A DNA stretch of 64,000 bases from Chromatiales bacterium (GTDB taxonomy: Bacteria > Pseudomonadota > Gammaproteobacteria > Steroidobacterales > GCA-2729495), in assembly GCA_016789885.1 (NCBI GenBank), contig JAEUPZ010000005.1, forward strand, positions 29,117 through 93,116. The letters are read 5' to 3'. Of this stretch, positions 26,274-35,751 are shown in pieces; the first letter of the stretch is position 1; the number at the start of each line of letters is the position of its first letter. The notes beneath the pieces are model-generated. The model was not told the origin of the DNA. It worked only from the letters and a program-made list of their open reading frames with translations, and made no database searches. The translations under genes were made by a program, and so were the position numbers.

Positions 26274-26591
26274 TTACCCGCCGCGTCGCGCCGCGGCCTG
26301 GGCCTCGGCCTGCAGCTCGGCGAAGACCCGCTCGAGGAACTGCTGGCGCCACGCCTGGCGGGCCGCCTCGGCGGCGGCATCGGGCACGTACGATTCGATG
26401 GCATCCGGCGGCATGGCGCCGTGGCTGGCCAGCACGCGTTCGAGGGTGTCGACCCGCTCGTGCAGCACCGCGAACTCCGTGGCCAGCGCGGCGAACAGGG
26501 CCGTCAGGCGCTCCGCGACGGGTTCGGCAGGCGCGAAGGCGGGGGGGGCCGCGCGGGCCGGACGATCCGCGTTGCCGGGACTGTTGCTCAT
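26274..26591 (-). CDS. small coiled-coil protein of unknown function
   Basis: 105 residues, Ala/Glu/Arg-rich: a Pro-Ala N-terminus, then one long helix from about residue 25 (LTALFAALATEFAVLHERV). Ends AQAAARRGG. Overlaps the methyltransferase stop by four bases (ATGA), so it is co-expressed. No family recognised; a structural partner or phasin-like protein is possible. Confidence 0.7.
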   Translation of the reverse strand: MSNSPGNADRPARAAPPAFAPAEPVAERLTALFAALATEFAVLHERVDTLERVLASHGAMPPDAIESYVPDAAAEAARQAWRQQFLERVFAELQAEAQAAARRGG

Positions 26592-27706
26592 TTCCGTGCG
26601 CAGGCCACGTACCAGCGGAAGCTGCGGTCCGACTGGTCGGTCAAGCCGACGTAGATCCGGTCGCGGGCAAAGCCCGCGCCTTCCAGCATCGCGGCGAGGT
26701 CGGCCGTGGCGTAGGTGCTCCAGAACGGCTCGCCGTTGTAACGCTCGTCCCAGCCGTAGTCGAACTTGCTGTACTCGTCGAGCTGGTCGTAGCGCAGCGG
26801 CACGTCCTGGTGCACGCAGACGCCGCCCGGCCGCAGCAGGCGGTGGCACTCGGCCAGCATCGCCGCCGCTGTCTCGCGTGACATCTCGTGCAGGGCGTTG
26901 TGCGACACGACGAGGTCGAAGGACCCGTCTGGAAAACCCGTCGCTGCTGCATCGCGCTGGTGGAAGTGCACGGCGAGCCCCAGGGCCTCGGCCCGGGCAT
27001 GGGCGTAGCGCAGGAGCCCGGCGCCCACGTCGATGGCGCGCACCTCGGCCTGCGGGAAGGCCTCGGCATAGGGTGTCGACGACGCGCCCGCGGAGCAGGC
27101 CAGGTCGAGGATCTTCCGTGGCGTGAAGCCCGGGTAACGATTCGCCAGGAAGCGGACGATGATCTCGCCCTTGCTCTCGCCCGTGCCGACGCCCTGGGCG
27201 CGCGAGTACAGCGCGCCGCCGGCCTCGTACAGCGCCCCGGCCAGGAAGTCGCCGGGCCCGCGGTCGCGCAGGTAGCCGCCGGGCTGCAGGTGGATCTCGG
27301 TGTCGCGGATGCCTGGCGGGGCGGCCACGGACGGGTCGAGCTCGAGGCTGCCGCGACGGTGGGCCGGGTCGGTCAGCCGGGCATGGACTGCGCGCAGCCG
27401 GGGTTCCTCGCGGGCGAGGGTTTCGCTGACGGCGTCCCACATGAGTTCCTGCCCGCGGCGCTGCAGGATGCTCCAGAGCTGCCAGCGGGGGTCAGCCTGC
27501 ATCGCGTCGCCGATCTCGGCCGCGCTGCGCGGTGCGTGCCCGTGGCGGGCGGCCCAGGCGGGCGCCGTATCGGCGTCGAAGAAGGCCCGGTTGGCGCGCC
27601 GCAACGTGCGGCCGACATGGAGCTTGTACGCGCCGATGAAGGCCTGCCGCGCCCGTTCGTCGTGGGTCGGCCGGGCCTGCATCGCGTGGTCGGGGTTACG
27701 GGCCAT
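26588..27706 (-). CDS. class I SAM-dependent methyltransferase
   Basis: 372 residues. About 180 residues of helical N-terminal region lead into a Rossmann methyltransferase domain with motif I ILDLACSAGASS (about 197), then AEVRAIDVGAGLL, and motif IV FDLVVSHNALHEMSRETAAAM. Substrate unknown; the long N-terminal part sets it apart from plain small-molecule methyltransferases. Followed by the small coiled-coil gene in one unit. Confidence 0.85.
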   Translation of the reverse strand: MARNPDHAMQARPTHDERARQAFIGAYKLHVGRTLRRANRAFFDADTAPAWAARHGHAPRSAAEIGDAMQADPRWQLWSILQRRGQELMWDAVSETLAREEPRLRAVHARLTDPAHRRGSLELDPSVAAPPGIRDTEIHLQPGGYLRDRGPGDFLAGALYEAGGALYSRAQGVGTGESKGEIIVRFLANRYPGFTPRKILDLACSAGASSTPYAEAFPQAEVRAIDVGAGLLRYAHARAEALGLAVHFHQRDAAATGFPDGSFDLVVSHNALHEMSRETAAAMLAECHRLLRPGGVCVHQDVPLRYDQLDEYSKFDYGWDERYNGEPFWSTYATADLAAMLEGAGFARDRIYVGLTDQSDRSFRWYVACARK

Positions 27707-27757
27707 GGTGCGTGCCTCCGGCCGAAGTATAGATCGGCCCGGCCGCGGCGGTCGCGG

Positions 27758-29125
27758 TCAGGTCACCCGGACTGTCGCCTGCAGCTTCTCGGCGCTCAGG
27801 TCGTAGAACCAGAGCAGCGCCAGCTTCGCGAGGTGCATCGACAGCGGGATCAGGGACGTGCAGGCCATGATGGCGAACAGCGCCGAGTCGGGCTGCTGCC
27901 CGGGCGGCACTGCCTTGTCGAAGTCCATGGCCGACAGGAAGCCGCCGATGACCACGCCCGTCAGGGCCCCCGCGGTCTTCTCGATGAAGCTCGCCATGCC
28001 GGCGAAGACCCCCTCGCGGCGCAGCCCGGTGCGCCGGTAGTCGTACTCCATGATGTCGGGCAGGATGGCCTGGGTGCCGAGGATGTTGCCGGCGGACGCG
28101 AGGCCCAGCAGCACGCCACGCGCGCCGTAGACCCACAGCGGCTCGTCGGGCCCGGCCGCGAGCCAGGTCAGGGCCATCACGGCCATGCCCACGGTGGACC
28201 AGATGAGCACCCAGGTCTTGCCCCGCTGCTTCGCGAGCGCGAGCCACGCCGGGATGCCGATGAACTGCCCCAACAGCTGCGCCGTCCCGAAGATGGCCGC
28301 GATGCCCACCGACTGCTGCATCACATAGACGACGAAGAAGAACTGCGTGGCCGTGATGCTGGCCAGCGAGAACAGGCTCGTCAGCTTGATGCCGAGGAAG
28401 AGCAGGAAGGGCCGGTTGTTCAGCATCAGGCGCAGCCGCTGGCCGGCCGTGAGGCTGTCCGGCGTCCGCTCGGTCGCACGGGCGCCGCGGGTGCCGAAGA
28501 ACGAGCCGACCATGGCCACGGCCATGGCGGTGCCGACGATGACGCCCATCAGCCGGTGGGCCTCGGCGGGCGAGTAGCCCAGCGACGCCTGGGCCCAGGC
28601 CAGCAGCGCCGGTACCCCGGACAGGCTGAGGAACGTGCCGATGGCGATCAGGAACACCCGGTACGACATCATCACCGAGCGCTCGTGGTAGTCGACGGTC
28701 ATCTCGGCGGGCATGGCCAGGTACGGCACGTTGAAGATGGTGTAGGCCGTGGCGAGGACGACGAGGGCCACACCGACGGCCACGTAGAGCGTCGTGGGCT
28801 CGAGATCCGGCGGGATCGCGAAGAGCGCGGCGAAGGCGAGGCCGCTGGTGATTCCGCCGAGCAGCAGGTACGGGCGGCGCCGGCCCCAGCGGCTGCGGGT
28901 GCGGTCGCTGATGGTGCCCATGAGCGGATCGGTGAACGCGTCGTAGAGCTTGGAGCCGGTGATCAGCCCACCGGCAATGAACGGGTCGATCTTCAGCGCC
29001 GTGACTAGGAAGAACAGCACGGCGGCATTGAAGGTGTTCAGCAGCAGCGACACCCCCAGCGTGCCGACGGACCAGCCGATGTGCAGCGGGTCGGGCCGCC
29101 GGCTCAGCAGCTGACGCAATGACAA
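27758..29125 (-). CDS. GPH/MelB-type sugar transporter of the MFS
   Basis: 455 residues, twelve predicted spans. Family features: LKIDPFIAGGLITGSKLYDAF in the early helix and loop, and MGTISDRTRSRWGRRRPYLL in the 2-3 loop, classical for glycoside-pentoside-hexuronide cation symporters. Substrate unknown. Stands alone; next gene on the minus strand ends 52 bases away and the divergent neighbour is the third PEP-CTERM gene. Confidence 0.87.
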   Translation of the reverse strand: MSLRQLLSRRPDPLHIGWSVGTLGVSLLLNTFNAAVLFFLVTALKIDPFIAGGLITGSKLYDAFTDPLMGTISDRTRSRWGRRRPYLLLGGITSGLAFAALFAIPPDLEPTTLYVAVGVALVVLATAYTIFNVPYLAMPAEMTVDYHERSVMMSYRVFLIAIGTFLSLSGVPALLAWAQASLGYSPAEAHRLMGVIVGTAMAVAMVGSFFGTRGARATERTPDSLTAGQRLRLMLNNRPFLLFLGIKLTSLFSLASITATQFFFVVYVMQQSVGIAAIFGTAQLLGQFIGIPAWLALAKQRGKTWVLIWSTVGMAVMALTWLAAGPDEPLWVYGARGVLLGLASAGNILGTQAILPDIMEYDYRRTGLRREGVFAGMASFIEKTAGALTGVVIGGFLSAMDFDKAVPPGQQPDSALFAIMACTSLIPLSMHLAKLALLWFYDLSAEKLQATVRVT

Positions 29126-29345
29126 GGCAGCCCCCCGAAGGACAGGATTCCCATCCGCACGCTACTGGCGCGGTTCACGCCGGGCAAGGTGTCGCGGCAG
29201 TTATGTTTCAAGACGCTTGCGTACCGCTGGCAGGAATGCGACGTTCCCGCCCAATAACGATGCCCCCGCACCAGACGCGGTGACGGGCGCCACCAGTTCC
29301 GCGACATCCCTATTGCAATACCTTTCCAACAAGGCTGGTATCTCC

Positions 29346-30293
29346 ATGTCACCGAACCCCCATGTGTCTCCGGCCCCCCTGGCCGCTGCGCTGGCCGCCC
29401 TGCTGGGCGCTGCCGCCCCGGCCCAGGCCGCCGTCCTGCAGCTCGACTTCACCGGCGTGATCACGGTGAGCCAGGACGTTCAGGGCCCGGGCGAGACGGT
29501 CGGGCGACTGTTCGGCAAGGAGTTCTTCCTGACGGCCACGCCGGGCCAGGGCCAGGTGGGCGAGGTCATCACCGGCCGGATCTACATCGACGATAGCATC
29601 TATCCGGACACCGCCCCCCAGGCCAACATCGGGGCCTACGGCGGTGCCGGCAATCCGTCCGGGCCCACCACCCCGGGGACGTCCAACGCCTTCCGGACGA
29701 CTTTCACGATCGCCGGCAAGACCTTCGACAGCAACTGGTTCCAGGACGTCATCGGTGCCCCCTACTCGTCGGAGGCGGTGACCCTCTACGACCCGACCGG
29801 CGTGCAGGACTACTTCGTCCTCACCGAGCAGGAGGCCTACAAGCCCCTGTACAACCAGGGCGCCTACGGGCAGATCCTCGTCGGCCTCAACCTGCTCAGC
29901 GTCCAGTCCGTGCAGAACTTCCTGAACGGTACGAGCCTCGACCAGCTGATCAGCCTCGGGTCGGCGGACCTCGCCAACTTCCAGAACCGCACGGGCAGCT
30001 ACGAGATCTCCCTCTACTGCGGCTGGGCCGGCAGCCTCGGGATCACCACCGACGGCAACTGCCCGGCGGCCAACGCGCCCTTCGGCGCCGTCCTGGACGA
30101 GTTCAACCGCTACGCCGGCCCGGCGTCGGGCTCCCTCGGCGCCGCGATGCTGCGGGCGACGGGCGAGTTCACGCTGACCTCGCTGTCGCTGCAGCCCGCG
30201 CCGGCGGTCGTGCCGGTGCCGGCAGCGGCGTGGCTGCTGGGCTCGGGCCTGGCGGGGCTGGCAGGCTTCGCGCGCCGCCGCGCCCGGGGCTAG
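29346..30293 (+). CDS. PEP-CTERM protein with VPVPAAAW tail
   Basis: 315 residues. A signal peptide ends near AQAAVLQ (residue about 28). The body has FTGVITVSQDVQGPGET, YIDDSIYPDTAPQANIG and other beta strands. The C-terminus begins VPVPAAAWLLGSG at residue 289 and ends in a basic RRRARG, a standard exosortase signal. It starts in DNA with only a weak ribosome site. Its stop codon overlaps the convergent amidohydrolase stop through a shared CTAG. No sigma-54 match found in its upstream region. Confidence 0.85.
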   Translation: MSPNPHVSPAPLAAALAALLGAAAPAQAAVLQLDFTGVITVSQDVQGPGETVGRLFGKEFFLTATPGQGQVGEVITGRIYIDDSIYPDTAPQANIGAYGGAGNPSGPTTPGTSNAFRTTFTIAGKTFDSNWFQDVIGAPYSSEAVTLYDPTGVQDYFVLTEQEAYKPLYNQGAYGQILVGLNLLSVQSVQNFLNGTSLDQLISLGSADLANFQNRTGSYEISLYCGWAGSLGITTDGNCPAANAPFGAVLDEFNRYAGPASGSLGAAMLRATGEFTLTSLSLQPAPAVVPVPAAAWLLGSGLAGLAGFARRRARG

Positions 30294-31648
30294 CGGAGGC
30301 TGTTCTTGTAGACCTGGCCGTCCTTGACGATGACGGCCAGGTTCTTCTCCGGGTCGGCCAGCAGCGCCAGGTTGGCCAGCGGATCGCCGTCGACCAGCAA
30401 CAGGTCAGCGAGCGCCCCTTTGGCCACGACGCCGAGCAGGCCGGGGTAGGGGTTGCGCGGCCCCGAGAGCGCCAGCAGCTCGGCGTTGCCGGCCGTCGCC
30501 ATCCGCAGCGCCTCGGCCGGCGTGTACCAGCGCAGCAGGCGCACGAGCCACTCGCCCTGGCGGGCCGCTGCCTTCGGGTCGAACAGCGCGTCGACGCCGA
30601 AGGCCGTGCGGATGCCGTACTTCTTCGCCAGCCGGTAGGCGAGGTCGGTGCCGGCCTGCATCTGCTTCTGCTTGATGCGGTTGGGCGACCCCTCGGGGAA
30701 CGCTGCAGTCCCGTCGTCGAGGAAGGGCTGCAGGCTCCACCAGACGCCCTTCTCGGCCATCAGCTTCGCCGTGGCCTCGTCGAGCAGCTGGCCGTGGTCG
30801 ATGCACTGCACGCCGGCCTCGATGGCCTGGCGCACGGCCCGCGGCGTGTAGGCGTGCACCGTGACGTAGGTGCCCCAGTTCTCGGCGGCCTCGACGGCCG
30901 CCCGCAGCTCCGCCACCGAGTACTGGGTGACGTCCAGCGGGTCGAAGGCCGACGAGATACCGCCACCGGCCATCAGCTTGACCTGGCTCGCGCCGAGTTG
31001 CAGCTGCTCGCGCACGCGCTTGCGCACCGTGTCCGGGTCGTCGGCGATGGCGGCGGCGCCCACGCGCTCGCCGTAGGACCAGTCCCCCGGCCGTGCCGGA
31101 ACTTCCGTCGGCAGCCGGAAGTCGCCGTGGCCGCCGGACTGGGACACGAACGCCCCTGCGGGCCAGATGCGCGGGCCCGGGATCACGCCCGTGTCGATGG
31201 CCTTCTTGAGGCCGAACACCGGGCCTCCCAGGTCGCGGGCGCTGGTGAAGCCCCGCAGCAGCATCTCGGTGGCGCCCTTGCCGGCGGCGATCTGCACGTA
31301 GCCGATGTCCGCGGTCAGCAGCGCCACCTGGGGCAGCGTCGCGAACATCAGGTGCGTATGCGCGTCGATGAGGCCCGGCATCAGCGTGCGGCCGCCGCCA
31401 TCGATGCGCGTGACCGCGGCGCCGGCAGGGGGCTCGATGGGCGCCGGCGAGACGGTGCGGATCAGATTGCCGACGACCAGCACGTTCTGCGGCGGCGTGA
31501 GCCGGTCGGCGGTGCCCGTGAAGACGCGGACGTTCTCGAAGAGCAGTGCGCGCTCGCCGGCGGTATCCGCAGCGCGTACCGTGGTGGCCAGCGCTGCGGC
31601 GGCCGCGAGCGAGGCGACGATGCGGGCGGCTGTCCGGATCAGGGGCAT
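30290..31648 (-). CDS. exported amidohydrolase
   Basis: 452 residues with a signal peptide. The metal-binding start of the barrel is LMPGLIDAHTHLMF (HxH). Later come the Lys in VKLMAGGGISS, His in VTVHAYTPRA, His in CIDHGQLLDE and Asp in AFGVDALFD, together the metal ligands of the prolidase/imidazolonepropionase-like group. Substrate unknown, perhaps a peptide or cyclic amide. ATG follows GAGGAGACCCGACC, a good ribosome site. Three genes on this strand follow, with no close operon. Confidence 0.88.
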   Translation of the reverse strand: MPLIRTAARIVASLAAAAALATTVRAADTAGERALLFENVRVFTGTADRLTPPQNVLVVGNLIRTVSPAPIEPPAGAAVTRIDGGGRTLMPGLIDAHTHLMFATLPQVALLTADIGYVQIAAGKGATEMLLRGFTSARDLGGPVFGLKKAIDTGVIPGPRIWPAGAFVSQSGGHGDFRLPTEVPARPGDWSYGERVGAAAIADDPDTVRKRVREQLQLGASQVKLMAGGGISSAFDPLDVTQYSVAELRAAVEAAENWGTYVTVHAYTPRAVRQAIEAGVQCIDHGQLLDEATAKLMAEKGVWWSLQPFLDDGTAAFPEGSPNRIKQKQMQAGTDLAYRLAKKYGIRTAFGVDALFDPKAAARQGEWLVRLLRWYTPAEALRMATAGNAELLALSGPRNPYPGLLGVVAKGALADLLLVDGDPLANLALLADPEKNLAVIVKDGQVYKNSLR

Positions 31649-31734
31649 GGTCGGGTCTCCTCGTCGCGGGCCCATTCGTGGGGCGGGTGCTGCGCCCGCC
31701 TGCCCGGACAGTAGCACCGTTCCGCGGGGCCGGT

Positions 31735-32766
31735 TCAGCCGAGGCGCCGGATCAGGGCTCTGGTGAATTGCTTCGTGCTGGCGTCGCCGCCCAGGTCCTT
31801 CGTGCGCACGCCGTCCTCCCGCAGGGTCCGATCGAGGGCCTTGCGGATGCTGGTCGCCCGGGCACGCTGGCCGACGTGCTCCAGCATCAGGCAGGCGGCG
31901 AGCAGCAGTGCGGTGGGGTTCGCAATTCCCGAGCCTGCGATGTCCGGGGCGCTGCCGTGCACGGCCTCGAAGATCGACGCCCGCTCGCCGATGTTGGCGC
32001 CGGGCGCCATGCCGAGGCCGCCGACGAGCCCTGCCAGCAGGTCCGAGAGGATGTCGCCGAACAGGTTCGTGGTGACGATGAGGTCGTACTGCCAGGGATT
32101 CAGCACGAGCTGCATGGCGCAGGCATCGACGATGCGGTCGTTGACCTCGAGCCGGCCCGCGTAGCGCTTGCCTTCCTCCCGGGCGGTTTCGAGGAAGATG
32201 CCGGTCAGCGCCTTCAGCACGTTGGCCTTGTGCACGATGGTGACCTTCTTCCGCCGGTGGCGGACCGCGTAGTCGAAGGCATAGCGCGCGATGCGCCGGC
32301 TGCCGGCCCGGGTGTTCACGCCCGACGAGATGGCCACCGCGTGCGGGTCGTCGTCGATGGCGAGGTAGTGCTCCCAGGCCAGGTAGAGTCCCTCGACGTT
32401 CTCGCGGACCAGCACGATGTCGATGTCGTCGTAGCGGCCGCCCGGGATCAGCGTGCGCACGGGGCGCAGGTTGGCGTACAGGCCGAACTCCTCGCGCAGG
32501 CGCACGTTGACCGAGCGGAAACCGCCGCCGACCGGTGTCTCGAGGGGCCCCTTCAGGGCCAGGCCCGTCCGGCGGATGGAGTCGAGCAGCGCGCGCGGCA
32601 GCGGGTCGCCGTGGCGCCGGAGCGCCGCCTGGCCGCCGGCCTGGCGCTCCCAGGCGAACGGGGTCCCGGCCGCCGCGAGGATCGCGACCACGGCCGTGGT
32701 GATCTCCGGCCCGATCCCGTCGCCGGGAACGAGCGTGGCAGGAATCGGCCGGGCAGGCTTCGGCAT
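31735..32766 (-). CDS. isocitrate/isopropylmalate-type dehydrogenase, probably NAD-isocitrate type
   Basis: 343-residue beta-decarboxylating dehydrogenase. Key elements: [36 protein letters not shown] (Ser and Asn of the isocitrate-type substrate site), VRENVEGLY, the Lys in IVHKANVLK, and [11 protein letters not shown] then [18 protein letters not shown]. These favour an NAD-dependent isocitrate dehydrogenase over isopropylmalate dehydrogenase. Other 2-oxoacid-type substrates remain possible. Divergent from the luciferase-like gene. Confidence 0.85.
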   Translation of the reverse strand: MPKPARPIPATLVPGDGIGPEITTAVVAILAAAGTPFAWERQAGGQAALRRHGDPLPRALLDSIRRTGLALKGPLETPVGGGFRSVNVRLREEFGLYANLRPVRTLIPGGRYDDIDIVLVRENVEGLYLAWEHYLAIDDDPHAVAISSGVNTRAGSRRIARYAFDYAVRHRRKKVTIVHKANVLKALTGIFLETAREEGKRYAGRLEVNDRIVDACAMQLVLNPWQYDLIVTTNLFGDILSDLLAGLVGGLGMAPGANIGERASIFEAVHGSAPDIAGSGIANPTALLLAACLMLEHVGQRARATSIRKALDRTLREDGVRTKDLGGDASTKQFTRALIRRLG

Positions 32767-32907
32767 GGGCGTCGGTCCTCGTGGCTGCGGGGTCAGCGGC
32801 TCGCAGGGTACCGGACTGGCGGTCGGTTGGCGCCGCCCGCGGGGCGGGGGACAATGGACGCCATCCCGCCGGCGCCGCCGGCCGGGGAGCGCCACCGGGG
32901 GGAAGCC

Positions 32908-33933
32908 ATGCGCGTCGATGTCCTGCTCGAGCCCGACCAGACCCCGGACCAGCTCGTCGGCCTCGCCCGGCTCTGCGAGCAGTACGGCATCCACGCCCTG
33001 TGGCTACAGAACTACGTGGCCTGCCGCGATCCGTTCATGTGCCTCGTGCCGGCCGCCCAGGCGACCCGGTCCGTGGGGCTTGGCGTCTGCGTCATCAGCC
33101 CCTGGGAAATGCACCCGGTGAAGATGGCCAACGCACTCCTCACGCTGCAGGAGTACAGCGGCGGCCGCGCGCGGCTCGTCATCGGCGGTGGCGGCGAGTG
33201 GCTCGCGCGGCTCGCCATCACGCCGGTCAAGCGCGTGCGGGCCGTGCGCGAGGCCGTCGAGCTGGTGCGCCGGGGCGTCAGCGGCCAGCCGCTCACCTAC
33301 CAGGGCGAGCTCTACAAGGTCTACGGCTACCGGCCGCAGTTCGGCGCAGGTGAGCCGCCGCTGGTCTACGCCGGCGCCAACCAGCCACAGATGCTGCACG
33401 CCACGGCCCCGGCCGCCGACGGCGTGATGTACAGCGACATGCCCCGGGGCCGCATCGCCGAAACCGTGCGGCAGACCCGGGGGGCGCTCGCCGACAAGGG
33501 CCGCAGCGCCGACGGTTACCGCGTCAGCAACATCTGGGCCTGGCACGTGAAGAGCGACCGCGAAGCCGCCCTGCGCGAGGCCCGGCGCGAGCTGCTGCTG
33601 CGGGGACTGCTGGAGCGCTGGTACCTGGAGACGTTCCTGTCGCCGGAGGATTGCGACCTCGTCGAGCGCAACAAGACGGCGTTCTTCAAGGCCTACCGTG
33701 ACCGGAGCGGGGTCATCGCCGGCGTGCCGGAGCACATCGTCGACGCCTGCCTCGAGCACCTCACCCTCACCGGCACGCCCGACCAGCTCGAGGCGCGGAT
33801 CCCCGAGCTGCTGGCCTTCGCCGCCGCCGGCGTCGACGAGCTGTGCTTCCGCCTGCACGACGATCCGGCCGAGGCCATCCGCCTGATCGGCGAGCACGTC
33901 GTGCCGCGCCTGCCGAAGGGCGGCGCTGCGTAG
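32908..33933 (+). CDS. luciferase-like (LLM) flavin-dependent oxidoreductase
   Basis: 341 residues, TIM-barrel flavoenzyme: TPDQLVGLARLCEQYGIHALWLQN at the start and YSGGRARLVIGGGGEW as the flavin loop. Could use FMN or F420; the family includes alkanesulfonate monooxygenases and tetrahydromethanopterin reductases. ATG at 32908 follows GGGGGGAAGCC. Role unknown; it is convergent with the alpha/beta hydrolase. Confidence 0.85.
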   Translation: MRVDVLLEPDQTPDQLVGLARLCEQYGIHALWLQNYVACRDPFMCLVPAAQATRSVGLGVCVISPWEMHPVKMANALLTLQEYSGGRARLVIGGGGEWLARLAITPVKRVRAVREAVELVRRGVSGQPLTYQGELYKVYGYRPQFGAGEPPLVYAGANQPQMLHATAPAADGVMYSDMPRGRIAETVRQTRGALADKGRSADGYRVSNIWAWHVKSDREAALREARRELLLRGLLERWYLETFLSPEDCDLVERNKTAFFKAYRDRSGVIAGVPEHIVDACLEHLTLTGTPDQLEARIPELLAFAAAGVDELCFRLHDDPAEAIRLIGEHVVPRLPKGGAA

Positions 33934-34055
33934 CCTGCCGGTCCGTCGGCCGGTGGATTGCAGGGGCCTGCGGGCCCTGCAGGGCTGCATCGACGGAGGC
34001 CGTTGACGATCAATTCACCGCGAGCCCGTCCTGGCATCGACCGGGTCCCCCCGTC

Positions 34056-34082
34056 GATGAGCGCACCGCCGGTGCGCTCATC
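34056..34082. terminator. perfect 12-base hairpin between convergent genes
   Basis: GATGAGCGCACC-GCC-GGTGCGCTCATC: a 12-base perfect stem and three-base loop, right before the hydrolase stop at 34091. Likely ends transcription from both directions. Confidence 0.7.
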
Positions 34083-34090
34083 CCGGCAGG

Positions 34091-35635
34091 TCAGGGGCTG
34101 CCGGGCACCGGAGCCGGTGCTGTTGCCTGCGGTTGCGCGTCGTTACCCGCCAGGTCGGTGGCGACCAGTTCGGCGACCTGCCGGTCGATGAGCGGCCAGA
34201 ACGGGTTGCTGCGGGGACGGGTCAGCGAGCCCAGGGCGATCGTCGTCGCGCCGGGCTCCCCCCGGAGCAGCAGCGAGCCGAGGCTCGGCACGCCGTTTCG
34301 CCCGCTGCCGGGCAGGTAGCCGTAGAGCGGGTCGTCGGGCGGGAACGGGAGCGCGACGTGCCCCACGGACACGGTGCCCTCCGGCCAGGCCAGGTCCGTC
34401 GGCAGCACCTCGGGCACGCTGGCGCCGGGGGTGTAGCGCCGCAGCGTGACCTGCGGTGAATCGGTGCCGTCGTTGGAGACGAGCTCCAGCGTGTAGCCCC
34501 GCCGGCCCGCCGTGGCCTGCGCCACGAGCGCCCGTGGCCCGGGGTGGGCGATGATTTTCCAGCGGGGCAGGCGATTGGTATCGAACACCACGAGACGGTG
34601 CCGCGCCTGCCCGAGCCGCCCGTACAGTCCGTTCACCGCCCCGCGGGACCCCACCGTCGAGTCAATCGCCGACTGCCACGTGACAACCGGCGGCAGGTCG
34701 CCGAGCCGCCCGTCGCTTGCCGCCGCGTCAAGCCGGGCCTGCAGCGCGTTGACCGCCCCGTTGACCTGGCGGGTTGCGTTGACGGGAAACGAGTTGAACT
34801 TGTAGGGGTCGAACTCCGGCAGCACCGACTGCCAGCGCACCTTCTGCACCTCGTCGACGGGCAGCACTGCCAGCAGGTCCAGCAGATTGGCCAGGGGTGC
34901 CAGCGGCGAGATCTCGATGGCCGGTGACACCAGCAGCACGCGGTCCGGTCGGCGCAGGGCCGGATCCCGCAGGCTGTCGAGCGTGTAGGACAGCATCAGC
35001 GTGCCACCCGTCGAGTAGCCGCCCACGTAGAACGGCCGGCCGGGTGGCGTGCGTTCCGCCACGTCCCGCGCGGCCAGCCGGACGGCGGCGACCCAGTCCT
35101 CGAACTTCATGCGGGTCAGCATGGAAGGCCACGTCCCGTGCCCTGGCAGCCGCAGCACCGTGACCTCGAACCCCTGCCGGTGCAGTGTTTCGGCCAGCGC
35201 CTTCATCGAGTAGGGCGAATCGGTCAGGCCGTGGACCAGCAGGGCGCCACCCACCGGGACCGCTGGTGTCAGGCGGAAGGAGCGGTTGTACGGCGCCCCC
35301 TCGACCAGGCGCTGCGGGTTGCCGGCAGGGTTGAACCGGCTCGATGCGTAGCCATCGGACTGTGGGTCCCACGCCGCTGCCCCGGCCGCCGCGAAGAGTT
35401 GCTTTTCCAGTTCCTGGTAGCCCTGGAAATCGCGCGGAGCATTGCCACGTGCCGAGAACTCGCCGGGCAGGATCGTCGTATGCCAGGGGGCCAGGTCCGG
35501 CAGGGTGGTGGTCGCGTAGAGCGTGAACCCGGCGACCAGGCTCGCCGCCAGGCCCAGCAGGATCGCGCCGGCGCGGCGCGTCCAGCGCAGCACACTGCGG
35601 GCAGTGGCGGTGGCGAATGTGCCCAGTGCGTTCAT
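34091..35635 (-). CDS. membrane-anchored alpha/beta hydrolase
   Basis: 514 residues. One N-terminal hydrophobic segment (about 20-40) then an alpha/beta hydrolase domain: LLVHGLTDSPYSMKALAE as the oxyanion region and GGYSTGG as the nucleophile elbow. A C-terminal extension (about 350-510) holds VGHVALPFPPDDPLYG with a candidate catalytic His. Substrate unknown; a periplasmic or membrane-facing esterase/lipase is likely. ATG at 35635 is chosen since the earlier 31 codons are unlike the family. Confidence 0.85.
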   Translation of the reverse strand: MNALGTFATATARSVLRWTRRAGAILLGLAASLVAGFTLYATTTLPDLAPWHTTILPGEFSARGNAPRDFQGYQELEKQLFAAAGAAAWDPQSDGYASSRFNPAGNPQRLVEGAPYNRSFRLTPAVPVGGALLVHGLTDSPYSMKALAETLHRQGFEVTVLRLPGHGTWPSMLTRMKFEDWVAAVRLAARDVAERTPPGRPFYVGGYSTGGTLMLSYTLDSLRDPALRRPDRVLLVSPAIEISPLAPLANLLDLLAVLPVDEVQKVRWQSVLPEFDPYKFNSFPVNATRQVNGAVNALQARLDAAASDGRLGDLPPVVTWQSAIDSTVGSRGAVNGLYGRLGQARHRLVVFDTNRLPRWKIIAHPGPRALVAQATAGRRGYTLELVSNDGTDSPQVTLRRYTPGASVPEVLPTDLAWPEGTVSVGHVALPFPPDDPLYGYLPGSGRNGVPSLGSLLLRGEPGATTIALGSLTRPRSNPFWPLIDRQVAELVATDLAGNDAQPQATAPAPVPGSP

Positions 35636-35751
35636 GGCAGCCCCGGATGATCGCCGCCACGGCGGCGGTATAGTGGTGCAAAGCATAACCGCCGGCGTGG
35701 CCCTGCCGCGCCGATACCCGCTTCCCAATCCCCGGGAGTCGCCACAGCATC

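Noticed and set aside
24193..26352. 719-codon minus-strand open frame
   Set aside because: Antisense to the CBS and AspT-type genes, biased composition, no motif.
29126..29345. Sigma-54 site before the third PEP-CTERM gene
   Set aside because: GG/GC pairs with ten-base spacing exist but do not match TGGCAC or TTGC.
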